From Candidatus Falkowbacteria bacterium CG10_big_fil_rev_8_21_14_0_10_44_15 (GTDB taxonomy: Bacteria; Patescibacteriota; Patescibacteriia; Patescibacteriales; XYC2-FULL-47-12), in the NCBI GenBank assembly GCA_002773575.1, contig PFAT01000053.1:1283-15240 (forward strand): a stretch of 13,958 nt of DNA. Direction: 5' to 3'. The translations under genes and the position numbers were made by a program. Positions 1 to 6,381 of the stretch are shown piece after piece. Every line of letters starts with the position of its first letter. Position 1 is the stretch's first letter. The notes beneath the pieces were generated by a model. That model saw only the letters and a program-made list of their open reading frames with translations, was not told the origin of the DNA and made no database searches.

Positions 1-351
1 AAAAATTTTAAAGAGCTTGTCAAATTTGGCGCTGAATTACGCTCGCTTCACCTTCTTGAATCGCCAAAAGTAAATCAATTTATCACGACATACCATGTTG
101 ACGGGTCAAACACGGTTGAGAAGTTGACTTATAAAGACGGCAAGGTGTTCATAAACAAAGACCAGTATTTCGGCAATGTTCCAGAATTAGCTTGGAATTT
201 TTACATCGGCGGCTATCAGCCCGCACAGAAATGGTTAAAAGACCGCAAAGGCCGAATTTTGACTAATGCCGATATTGAGCACTATCAGAAAGTTATAGTC
301 GCCCTTGTTGAGACGGGTCAATTGATGAAAGAAGCGGATTCAATTTTATGA
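1..351 (+). CDS. C-terminal end of a type ISP restriction-modification protein (5' partial)
   Basis: The frame is open from the first base and ends at TGA 349-351, so this is the last 116 residues of a larger protein. Residues around the pattern WNFYIGGYQPAQKWLKDRKG, followed by a DIEHYQKVIVAL-type stretch and a final LMKEAD, match what I know of the C-terminal specificity region of type ISP enzymes, single-chain proteins with helicase, N6-adenine methylase and target-recognition parts. An upstream RSLHLLE segment fits the same family. The catalytic parts lie outside the window, so activity cannot be judged. The stop overlaps the start of the next gene by 4 bp (ATGA), which suggests one transcript and translational coupling with the HEPN gene. 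The family call rests on remembered motifs. Confidence 0.75.
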   Translation, partial: KNFKELVKFGAELRSLHLLESPKVNQFITTYHVDGSNTVEKLTYKDGKVFINKDQYFGNVPELAWNFYIGGYQPAQKWLKDRKGRILTNADIEHYQKVIVALVETGQLMKEADSIL

Positions 352-953
352 AGGAGCAAATAGATTATTTTAGAGGTAGTATTTTTGAAGCAAAATCTGC
401 GTATAACGCATGGAAAATGATCGTATTTTCTTGTTGGTATGCATATGTTGGGAAGGACCTAGCTGAAAAATATGTAAAAGTACAGCAATACCATAAAGAT
501 TTTTTTGGTTTAGCTGAACGCTCCTTTTTATTTCATTGGGTTATATTAGTCTTGCATTGTTTTGATGACAGGAAAGACGTTTTTTCTTTGAAGAAAGTAG
601 CGTCAAAGAATTACAACGCTTTTATAAAGGATACTGGTAATGCAAAAGTGTTAAAGAATTTAAAAAATGTTCGTAATACTTTACTTGCTCATCGATCAAA
701 GACTATTAAAAGTAAGGAAGTTGGAAGTGTTGAAGAATTAGATACTTTTTGGAAAAATCTGGAAAATTTTTATAATACAATCTGCCACGATTTCGATAAA
801 TCAAAAACATTATTTAACAACACCGAGAACGTAAAACACGATATTGAGAATTTATTTTACAACCTAGAAAGGGGTGAAAATGTAAGGAAAAATGAAATTG
901 ATATAGAATGGCTTTGGAGAAAAAATCCAAAAAGAATTTCAAATATTTTATAA
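348..953 (+). CDS. HEPN-domain protein (AbiU2-like), possible RNase toxin
   Basis: A 201-residue, mostly helical, soluble protein. Near its middle the sequence KNVRNTLLAHRSK gives R109-x5-H115, which fits the R-x4-6-H signature of HEPN domains. In many HEPN toxins this pair forms the metal-independent RNase site of a dimer. The context, polar residue after Arg and following AHR, resembles the AbiU2 (abortive infection) branch. The start ATG overlaps the stop of the restriction gene (ATGA), and five bases separate its stop from the next ATG. The gene is AT-rich and its codons look unlike those of the cell-wall genes to the right, suggesting transfer with the defence locus. Its role as a toxin controlled by the downstream ATPase/STAS pair is inference. 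It could also be a non-catalytic RNA-binding HEPN protein. Confidence 0.6.
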   Translation: MKEQIDYFRGSIFEAKSAYNAWKMIVFSCWYAYVGKDLAEKYVKVQQYHKDFFGLAERSFLFHWVILVLHCFDDRKDVFSLKKVASKNYNAFIKDTGNAKVLKNLKNVRNTLLAHRSKTIKSKEVGSVEELDTFWKNLENFYNTICHDFDKSKTLFNNTENVKHDIENLFYNLERGENVRKNEIDIEWLWRKNPKRISNIL

Positions 954-958
954 AAAAT

Positions 959-1777
959 ATGACTTTAGATTTCAATACAACTTATAATAACCTTAACGAA
1001 ATTATTAAGGGAGCAGTAATTGATTTGTCCGATGTTGAGTTTATACATCCATGGGCGCTTGTCATGATATGTTTGTTGCTTGTTGAAAGGTGCGAAATGC
1101 GAGACAGAAAACTCATCTTGCCTAAAAATCAAGATTTACTTTGCTCTTTAAAAAGAATGCATTTTTGCAATATCTTGAGTGAATTAAAATACGATGAGGA
1201 AGTTAAATTTTTGAATCAATTAACAATGCCAGAACAAGATAATTTGAATATCCACGAAATTTTACATTGCAGATATAGCGATGAGTTTAGCGGCAGATTA
1301 GGACATTTTTATAATATGTTTAAAAATTTTGGGTTAAGCAGAGATGATGCCAATCTAGCAACTAATATCGTGGCTGAACTAGGTAATAATGTTTTTGATC
1401 ATAACTTGGGAAATTGGCCGACAGATATCGGAGGGTGTATAATCGCAGCCCATAATTATCCTCAAACGAAATGCATAGAAGTCGCGGTTGGCGACCCGGG
1501 GGTTGGTTTTAGAGGATCTTTGAAATCTGCCTTTCCAGAATTAAAATCAGATGTTGAAGCAATTAAAAAAGGTCTGGCGGGAAATACGGGCAGAGTGGGT
1601 GAAACAAGGGGAAATGGATTAAAATTTATTAAAAGCTGGACAATCAATGATTTTTATGGTAAACTTTTTATTCATTCAGGAGATGGCTTGGTCATAGCGG
1701 GTAAGGATGGGAGTGTGGAAAAACAAGTAAATAAAATATTAGGCACAATAGCTCAAATTATGATATACTATAAATAA
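959..1777 (+). CDS. STAS-like plus GHKL-type ATPase protein
   Basis: The ATG at 959 gives 272 residues. An in-frame ATG at 908 would add 17 lysine-rich residues and overlap the HEPN gene, and the shorter form begins cleanly at the first domain. Residues about 1-75 look like a STAS fold: a hydrophobic strand then VIDLSDVEFIHPWALVMI, as in anti-sigma antagonists. The C-terminal half has the three boxes of a GHKL (histidine-kinase-like) ATPase: E140-xxx-N144 followed by a His (N box), D179-x-G181-x-G183 (G1), and GETRGNGL at 214-221 (G2). No phospho-acceptor histidine domain is visible. By analogy with SpoIIAB/RsbW-type kinases it may phosphorylate or bind a STAS partner, most simply the next gene product. 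That partnership is inferred from adjacency. Confidence 0.65.
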   Translation: MTLDFNTTYNNLNEIIKGAVIDLSDVEFIHPWALVMICLLLVERCEMRDRKLILPKNQDLLCSLKRMHFCNILSELKYDEEVKFLNQLTMPEQDNLNIHEILHCRYSDEFSGRLGHFYNMFKNFGLSRDDANLATNIVAELGNNVFDHNLGNWPTDIGGCIIAAHNYPQTKCIEVAVGDPGVGFRGSLKSAFPELKSDVEAIKKGLAGNTGRVGETRGNGLKFIKSWTINDFYGKLFIHSGDGLVIAGKDGSVEKQVNKILGTIAQIMIYYK

Positions 1778-1781
1778 GGAG
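1777..1781 (+). promoter_or_regulatory. Possible displaced Shine-Dalgarno before the STAS-like gene
   Basis: AGGAG overlaps the stop codon of the ATPase gene but is 17 bases from the first ATG (1799) and 29 from the second (1811). This is long for a ribosome binding site, and a TAA at 1787-1789 rules out a closer start in frame. It may act through coupling or folding, or be coincidental. Confidence 0.25.
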
Positions 1782-1798
1782 TAATATAAAATATAAAG

Positions 1799-2071
1799 AT
1801 GACGCTTGAGATGAAAAAATTTGGAAAAATATTAAATAGCCGCTCTAGTGGGAGAGAGGCGGTTTTGCGCGCCCGCCAAATTATCAATGGCTCTCAAGGT
1901 TTTGATCAAATTATATTAGATTTTAGCGAGGTTGAAATTATGTCCCCATCATTTGCAGACGAATTTATTAGTGGTATAAGAGGCGCATATTCTGGGAAGA
2001 AAATAAAGATAGAGGGCATCAAAGGAAATATAGTGATTAAAGATACGCTAGAAAAACTTAAATTATTGTAA
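1799..2071 (+). CDS. STAS-like domain protein (DUF4325 family)
   Basis: A 90-residue protein. The pattern FGKILNSRSSGREA, then IILDFSEVEIMSPSFADEF, matches the STAS-like DUF4325 family: a conserved SR early on, a central DFS-x-V strand and an SFADE helix start. A final KIKIEG-rich strand and helix complete a short STAS-like fold. Start choice is between ATG 1799 and ATG 1811 (which would begin MKKFGKIL). Neither has a well-placed Shine-Dalgarno. It is the last gene before the terminator at 2113 and follows the ATPase gene by 21 bases. I infer that the two form a partner-switching pair in which the ATPase binds or modifies the STAS protein. A serine near the usual phosphorylation position of SpoIIAA-like proteins is present (SPS), but assignment is uncertain. 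Confidence 0.7.
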   Translation: MTLEMKKFGKILNSRSSGREAVLRARQIINGSQGFDQIILDFSEVEIMSPSFADEFISGIRGAYSGKKIKIEGIKGNIVIKDTLEKLKLL

Positions 2072-2112
2072 TTTATAACGCAAACAAAATAGAGCAGGAT
2101 AAGGAAAAAAAT

Positions 2113-2141
2113 AAAGGCGCTGTTGACATAGCGCCTTTTTT
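2113..2141 (+). terminator. Intrinsic terminator ending the defence-like operon
   Basis: AAAGGCGCT (2113-2121) pairs perfectly with AGCGCCTTT (2130-2138) around an 8-base loop, and the T run extends through 2141. It lies 41 bases after the STAS-like stop codon and marks a clear end of the accessory transcription unit. Confidence 0.85.
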
Positions 2142-2179
2142 GAGCCGAAAGTTGATTGTAGTGTTGCGATACACCCGCC

Positions 2180-2244
2180 AATACAAAATCCTCCTGCAAT
2201 ATTCATCCCCATCAATGTTTGAATCTGCAAGAGGATTTTGTATT
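2180..2244. repeat. Long inverted repeat / hairpin
   Basis: Bases 2180-2198 pair with 2226-2244 at 18 of 19 positions (one C/A mismatch at 2194/2230). An inner ATTCA/TGAAT pair (2201-2205 with 2220-2224) extends the stem after a small bulge, leaving a 14-base loop. No T run follows, so it is not a standard terminator. Its sequence is unlike the C/G-rich palindromes elsewhere in the window. Confidence 0.7.
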
Positions 2245-2325
2245 TAGGTCCATCAATCTCTGCCGTCGCTAAAAGCCCCAGCCACGCATGCCTTTGATGC
2301 CTTTCAACACTTTGCCGGTCGCTTT

Positions 2326-2354
2326 TTGCTTTTATTGCAAAAAAGAAGTAAAAT
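2326..2354 (+). promoter_or_regulatory. Candidate sigma-70-type promoter
   Basis: TTGCTT (2326-2331) and TAAAAT (2349-2354) are separated by 17 bases. The start would lie about 26 bases before the ATG at 2387. This would drive the run of small membrane-protein genes. The -10 differs from consensus at one position and the -35 at two. Confidence 0.35.
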
Positions 2355-2386
2355 ATAGATAGCTTATTAATTTTTAAATTATCAGT

Positions 2387-2698
2387 ATGCCAAAATTACC
2401 CTTGCTCCTGCAAAGTTTTTTAAGTTCGCTCGGAGTATTGATTTATGTCAGCGCCGTTGCCTGGCTGATGACTCACGGCGAACGGCTCTTTGGCAAAATA
2501 AATAATTTTTTTGGCCCAGCCCTGATTTTATTGCTGTTAATAGTGTCGGCGACAATTACCGGCGCGCTCGTGTTAGGCCGGCCGATATATTTATATGGCA
2601 GCGGCGAAAAAGAGCGGGGGATAAAATTATTTTTTTATAATCTCGGTTGGTTAATCATCATTATCGCCGTCTTAATAAGCATTTTAGCCAGCCGTTAA
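2387..2698 (+). CDS. Small membrane protein, three predicted helices
   Basis: A 103-residue hydrophobic protein with likely membrane segments near residues 7-28, 43-64 and 80-101. A polar hairpin carrying YGSGEKERG lies between the second and third. I do not recognise a named family. Proteins of this layout are common as uncharacterised genes in Patescibacteria. It is followed after 10 bases by another membrane protein on the same strand, so they are probably co-transcribed. There is no Shine-Dalgarno at its ATG. Confidence 0.7.
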   Translation: MPKLPLLLQSFLSSLGVLIYVSAVAWLMTHGERLFGKINNFFGPALILLLLIVSATITGALVLGRPIYLYGSGEKERGIKLFFYNLGWLIIIIAVLISILASR

Positions 2699-2708
2699 TT
2701 ATCGCTCT

Positions 2709-3101
2709 ATGTTTAAAACCAGCCAATTAGCGCCAACCGCTAAAATTACGGCGCAGCAATTAGCGGTAATAGCGCTGGTAGTGGTTATCGGCACAATCAT
2801 TGATTGGGTGGTGCATGCCAGCCGGGCGGAGTTTGCCGTTCCTTTTTCTTATTTTCCCAATAAAATTATCTTCGGCGTATTTTGGGGTTTTATCGCTCTG
2901 CGCATCATGAAATATTTTACGCGCAACCCTTACTGGCTGGCGGCTTGGGTATTTTTTTGGGTAGCGCTTATTTTACAGACTAAATATTTCTGGCAAGGAT
3001 ATGAGCTTTGGTTTGTGTTTTTATTTATGTTCTTGCACTGGTTGATGTTTTTAGCGCCGGCTTTAATTATTTTCCCTAAAAATAAGCATATTATTATTTA
3101 A
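2709..3101 (+). CDS. Small membrane protein, four predicted helices
   Basis: A 130-residue protein with membrane segments near residues 18-36, 51-68, 73-92 and 100-122, rich in Trp, Phe and Tyr in the last two. The short connection DWVVHASRAEFAVPFSYFP between the first helices, with conserved-looking His and Tyr, may face the outside. No function is recognised. It starts 10 bases after the stop of the preceding membrane protein, with no ribosome binding site, which fits an operon with coupled translation. Confidence 0.7.
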   Translation: MFKTSQLAPTAKITAQQLAVIALVVVIGTIIDWVVHASRAEFAVPFSYFPNKIIFGVFWGFIALRIMKYFTRNPYWLAAWVFFWVALILQTKYFWQGYELWFVFLFMFLHWLMFLAPALIIFPKNKHIII

Positions 3102-3139
3102 AAGTCGGCTTAAATTTTTTTAAAAAAAATTTATCCATT

Positions 3140-3385
3140 ATGAAACTAAACGAAAAAGCATTAGCGTTAACCGCCGGAATGGTTGCGGGCGTGATTGCGC
3201 TAATAATGATTATAATTTCGATAGCCACTGGCTGGGCGAAAGACATAATTATGTTGGCCGGTCCGGCGCACCCGGGGTTTTCTTATACCTATGGCGGGGC
3301 GGTTTGGATGGGAATATTGCATTTTATCGTCGTCGCCGTCATCGCTTACATTTTTGCCTGGGTGTATAATAAGTTAGCCGACTAA
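3140..3385 (+). CDS. Two-helix membrane protein, DUF5676-like
   Basis: An 81-residue protein that begins MKLNEKALALTAGMVAG. It has membrane segments near residues 8-30 and 54-78, joined by a loop containing HPGFSYTYGGA. The opening (MKLN-x-KALALT) and the closing FAWVYNKL resemble small proteins annotated as DUF5676 or holin-like in many bacteria. The holin label is not evidence of lysis activity. An A/T-only stretch before the ATG may keep the start unstructured. Family call from memory, moderate confidence. Confidence 0.65.
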   Translation: MKLNEKALALTAGMVAGVIALIMIIISIATGWAKDIIMLAGPAHPGFSYTYGGAVWMGILHFIVVAVIAYIFAWVYNKLAD

Positions 3386-3450
3386 TTCGGCTGTCAGCTA
3401 AAATGTTGAAATAAGCGTTGCCTGCTAATTTAAACAGCAGATATTTATTT
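3386..3450. other. Short gap with weak hairpins
   Basis: A 6-bp stem (3376-3381 with 3387-3392) spans the stop of the DUF5676-like gene. A 5-bp stem (3422-3426 with 3436-3440) precedes the small ORF. Neither has a T run, so neither is called a terminator. Confidence 0.3.
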
Positions 3451-3588
3451 ATGGCGTTAAAATTTATCAGGTCCATAATAAAATCAACCGGTCAGGGAAT
3501 CGTTAATGACCCGGAAATAAAGAAAGTAATGGCGCGTTACCCGCGCTTTTTTAGCTTTGTTAAAATAGGGATTTTTTTGCCGGAATAA
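3451..3588 (+). pseudogene. 45-codon ORF, likely remnant of a larger membrane enzyme gene
   Basis: ATG at 3451 and TAA at 3586-3588 enclose 45 codons. The segment STGQGIVNDPEIKKVMARYP followed by RFFSFVK resembles, from memory, the N-terminal lead-in of PAP2-type phosphatases in Patescibacteria, which normally continues into membrane helices. Here the frame stops soon after a run of seven T, and the frame one step away also stops after ten more codons. I therefore read it as a truncated remnant. It could also be a short genuine peptide. Codon use resembles the neighbouring core genes. Confidence 0.35.
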
Positions 3589-3589
3589 T

Positions 3590-3617
3590 TTGCGTTTGGC
3601 CGTAATTTTGCTACAAT
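3590..3617 (+). promoter_or_regulatory. Promoter placing the transcript start at the ATG (leaderless)
   Basis: TTGCGT (3590-3595) and TACAAT (3612-3617) are 16 bases apart. Only six bases separate the -10 from the ATG at 3624, so transcription would begin at or next to the start codon. There is no Shine-Dalgarno. Confidence 0.5.
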
Positions 3618-3623
3618 ACAGGC

Positions 3624-4037
3624 ATGAATAACAACTTAGCCCAATTTTACGGCTGGCTGCATTTACAAGCCAGTGAAATCAGAACCGGCATGGGTATTTT
3701 ATGGCGTGACGCCATTTTGCGGCAGTTGCTTTTAATCGGCTTGCTGTTAAACAGCGTCGGTTGGCTGTTAAGCGCATTGCTTACTTCTAAAGTAAGCGCC
3801 GATATTATCGGTTTGCACCACAATATTTATTTTGGCATCACCTTAATCGGCTCGCCCCGCCAAGTTTATTTTATTCCTTTGCTGGGCTTAATCATTATCG
3901 CCGCGAATGCCGTTTTTTCTTACCTGATTAAAGAGGAGAGCAGATTTTTTATGTACCTTTTTGCCGTCAGTTCAAGTTTAGTCAATGTCTTTTTAATTTT
4001 AGGGGTAGCGGCGATTATGCTGATTAATTTTAAATAA
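3624..4037 (+). CDS. Membrane protein upstream of mraY, three predicted helices
   Basis: A 137-residue protein with a polar N-terminus (about 30 residues) and membrane segments near 33-53, 76-98 and 107-135. The loop LHHNIYFGITLIGSPRQVYF is the most distinctive part. Similar uncharacterised proteins with a LHYN-x-YFG loop occur in Patescibacteria as far as I recall. It ends five bases before the mraY start, so it is probably co-transcribed with the wall genes and may work at the membrane with them. No enzymatic motif is seen. Its own promoter candidate lies directly upstream. Confidence 0.75.
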   Translation: MNNNLAQFYGWLHLQASEIRTGMGILWRDAILRQLLLIGLLLNSVGWLLSALLTSKVSADIIGLHHNIYFGITLIGSPRQVYFIPLLGLIIIAANAVFSYLIKEESRFFMYLFAVSSSLVNVFLILGVAAIMLINFK

Positions 4038-4042
4038 GGCTT

Positions 4043-5077
4043 ATGGAAAATTTTTACGTCGTTAAAATTTTGTTTTTAACCGCTTTAGCCAGTTTGGCCG
4101 CGGTCTTATGGACCCCGCTGCTCACCCATTTTTTATATAAATACCGCTTAGGCAAAAGCATCCGCAACAACGGCACGACGCCGATTTTTACCGCCTTGCA
4201 TAAAGAAAAAGAAGGCACGCCGACGATGGGGGGCTTAATTATTTGGGTGACGGTGCTGGCGGTGGCGCTGGTGTTTTTCTACGCGGGAAAATTTATTGAC
4301 CTGGATTTTTTTCGCCAGCTAAACTTTTTAACCCGCAGCCAGACGCTATTGCCGCTCGGCTCTTTGGTAGCCGCCGCCATTATCGGTTTGGGCGATGACA
4401 TCTTAGACATCCGCGGCCGGGGCAAGGGAGGATTAAGCATCAAACAACGGCTGCTGATTTACACTTTAATCGCCGCGGTGGGCGCGCTTTGGTTTTATTT
4501 TAAACTTGATTGGGATTTGCTGCACGTGCCTTTTGTCGGCAACTTCCAGATTGGCTGGTGGTACATTCCGATCTTTATTTTTATCATCGTCGCCACCGCT
4601 TTCTCGGTAAATTTTATTGACGGTTTAGACGGGCTGGCCGGCGGCACGCTCTTAACCGCTTTCGGCGCTTACGGGGTGATTGCCTTTGTGCAAGGAAAAT
4701 ATGATTTGGCCGCTTTTTGCGGCGTTATCATTGGCGCGCTGATTGCTTTTTTGTGGTTCAACATTAAACCGGCCCGCTTTTTTATGGGAGACACGGGAGC
4801 GATGTCACTCGGGGTTACTTTAGGAATAATAGCCATGCTTACTAATCAAGCGTTACTGTTGCCGATAATCGGCGTTTTATTCGTCGTCGAAACTCTTTCT
4901 TCCATTATTCAATTTATCTCGAAAAAAATGCGCGGCAAAAAAATATTTTTATCTTCACCCATTCATCATCATCTGGAAGCCGTCGGTTGGCCGGAATATA
5001 AAATCGTAATGCGCTTTTGGCTTATTTCCGGCGTCAGCGCCGTGATCGGGCTCATTTTATTTTTATTGGATAAATAA
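4043..5077 (+). CDS. mraY: Phospho-MurNAc-pentapeptide transferase
   Basis: MraY moves phospho-MurNAc-pentapeptide from UDP onto undecaprenyl phosphate in the inner membrane, forming lipid I. The 344 residues match the family's usual length of 320-360, with about ten membrane segments. Family motifs are in order: TPTMGG at 59-64, GDD with the following DIRGRGKG at 117-129, NFIDGLDGLAGG at 190-201, MGDTGAM at 248-254 and PIHHHLE at 306-312, which holds the histidines near the active site. All the acidic residues expected for Mg binding appear present. The start ATG follows the previous stop by five bases. In many bacteria murD would follow, but here ftsW is next. Confidence 0.97.
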   Translation: MENFYVVKILFLTALASLAAVLWTPLLTHFLYKYRLGKSIRNNGTTPIFTALHKEKEGTPTMGGLIIWVTVLAVALVFFYAGKFIDLDFFRQLNFLTRSQTLLPLGSLVAAAIIGLGDDILDIRGRGKGGLSIKQRLLIYTLIAAVGALWFYFKLDWDLLHVPFVGNFQIGWWYIPIFIFIIVATAFSVNFIDGLDGLAGGTLLTAFGAYGVIAFVQGKYDLAAFCGVIIGALIAFLWFNIKPARFFMGDTGAMSLGVTLGIIAMLTNQALLLPIIGVLFVVETLSSIIQFISKKMRGKKIFLSSPIHHHLEAVGWPEYKIVMRFWLISGVSAVIGLILFLLDK

Positions 5078-5120
5078 AGTTCAAATAGCCCTTTAAATTG
5101 CACATTAACTTAATTAAACC

Positions 5121-6272
5121 ATGTTGTCTCGTCGCTTCCAGCGCTTCAAATTAATAATTAGCGGATTGATCCATGAACGGTCTAATTATCATCCGGCTGA
5201 TTATTTTATCGTCGCCGCGGTTTTCGCCATTATAATTTTTGGCTTAATCATGCTGTCGTCCGCCTCCAGCGCGATTTCTTACGCCAGCTTTCAGACCAGT
5301 TATTTTTATTTTAACCATCAATTGTTCGGTTTGGCGTTAGGGCTGTGCTTATTTTTTTTCTTAAGCCGGTTTGATTACCATCAGTACAAAAAAATGGCGC
5401 TGGGGCTGCTGATTTTCTCCCTTTTGTTGTTAATCGTCGTTTTCGTGCCTACTCTGAAAGCCGGCTGGGGGCACGCCAGAAGCTGGATCAGTATTTTTGG
5501 CTTTTCGCTGCAGCCGTCGGAAATCGTTAAACTTACTTTTCTGCTCTATCTTGCGGCCTGGATAGAAAAAAGAGGCAAAGAATTAGTTGATTTGCATCAC
5601 GGCACGATGCCCTTAGTGGTGCTGTTAGGCATCGTTAGTTTACTGATGCTGCTCCAGCCGGATACCGGCACGCTGTTTATCATGCTCTTGATTTCGTTAG
5701 CGGTTTATTTTGTGGGCGGGGGCAATTTAAAGCACATTGCGGCGATTAGCTTTGCCGGCGCAATCATTTTATTCATCATGATTAAAATAGCCCCTTACCA
5801 GATGGACCGCTTTCGCTGCTTTTTTGACGCCAGCTACAGCCCGGAAGAGGTGTGCTACCAAATTGACCAGTCGCTGATCGCCGTCGGCTCCGGCGGGTTT
5901 TGGGGCAAGGGTTTTGGCAACTCCCGCCAGAAGTTTCGCTATTTGCCGGAAGTGCAGGGAGACGCTATTTTTCCCATCATCGCGGAAGAGACCGGCTTTA
6001 TTTTTTCCGTTATGTTAGTGCTGTTGTATGTTTTTTTATTTTATCGCGGCTGGCTGGTTTCCCAGAGAGCGCCGGATGTTTACGGCCGCTTAATCGCCAT
6101 CGGCATCGTTACTTGGTTTAGCGCGCAAGCCTTTATTAATATCGCCGGCATGATAAATTTTATCCCAATGACCGGAGTGCCGTTGCCTTTCGTCAGTTAC
6201 GGCGGTTCGGCGATGATGGCGGCGCTGGCGGCCGCCGGTATTTTAGTGAATGTTAGTAAACAAACAAGATAG
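5121..6272 (+). CDS. ftsW: Lipid II glycan polymerase of the SEDS family, FtsW-like
   Basis: SEDS proteins polymerise lipid II into glycan strands with a partner transpeptidase; FtsW does this at the septum. The 383-residue protein has about ten membrane helices after a basic cytoplasmic N-terminus. Motifs: RSWI at 120-123 leading to QPSEIVKL (131-138), QPDTGT at 179-184, then YQIDQSLIAVGSGGFWGKG and LPEVQGDAIF. Asp281 sits at the position of the catalytic Asp of FtsW (E. coli D297). PLPFVSYGGS lies near 354-363. The place between mraY and murG favours FtsW over RodA, though sequence alone cannot fully separate them. A palindromic element fills the gap to murG. Confidence 0.92.
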   Translation: MLSRRFQRFKLIISGLIHERSNYHPADYFIVAAVFAIIIFGLIMLSSASSAISYASFQTSYFYFNHQLFGLALGLCLFFFLSRFDYHQYKKMALGLLIFSLLLLIVVFVPTLKAGWGHARSWISIFGFSLQPSEIVKLTFLLYLAAWIEKRGKELVDLHHGTMPLVVLLGIVSLLMLLQPDTGTLFIMLLISLAVYFVGGGNLKHIAAISFAGAIILFIMIKIAPYQMDRFRCFFDASYSPEEVCYQIDQSLIAVGSGGFWGKGFGNSRQKFRYLPEVQGDAIFPIIAEETGFIFSVMLVLLYVFLFYRGWLVSQRAPDVYGRLIAIGIVTWFSAQAFINIAGMINFIPMTGVPLPFVSYGGSAMMAALAAAGILVNVSKQTR

Positions 6273-6281
6273 TTTTTTTAT

Positions 6282-6371
6282 TGTCATTCCCGCGAAAGCG
6301 GGAATCCAGTGAATTATTAGCGAGATTCCCGCCGGAGTTTACCCCGTATTTATTGCGGGGCGGGAATGACA
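6282..6371. repeat. REP-like palindromic element with nested stems
   Basis: Outer 12-bp arms TGTCATTCCCGC (6282-6293) and GCGGGAATGACA (6360-6371) are perfect. Alternatively, the left arm folds onto 6298-6305 as an 8-bp stem closed by a GAAA loop. A further CCCCG/CGGGG stem lies at 6342-6346 and 6356-6360. The core (GTCATTCCCGCGAAAGCGGG) resembles dispersed repeats known in many bacterial genomes. The element occupies nearly the whole ftsW-murG gap and could fold as a branched RNA that affects stability or readthrough. Confidence 0.8.
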
Positions 6372-6381
6372 GAAAATTAAT

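Larger units (their letters stand above)
2142..2386. other. Non-coding stretch between accessory operon and membrane-protein genes
   Basis: I see no convincing gene. The stretch holds a long hairpin (2180-2244) and, near its right end, a promoter candidate. The minus strand has a stop-free frame across much of this region, but no good start and no recognised motifs, so it is not called. It is the boundary between the AT-rich, defence-like block and genes with the codon character of the rest of the window, so it may be an old insertion edge. Confidence 0.5.

Noticed and set aside
1906..2199. 97-residue minus-strand ORF across the STAS-like gene and terminator
   Set aside because: It is antisense to the DUF4325 gene and crosses the terminator; its composition is a shadow of the plus-strand gene and no motif is seen.
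2072..2386. Long stop-free minus-strand frame after the accessory operon
   Set aside because: No credible start, no recognisable motif, and it contains the terminator and long hairpin; kept only as a remark.
3112..3132. A/T-only palindrome before the DUF5676-like gene
   Set aside because: Runs of A and T in an AT-rich spacer give such symmetry easily and it has no GC stem; not called as a terminator.
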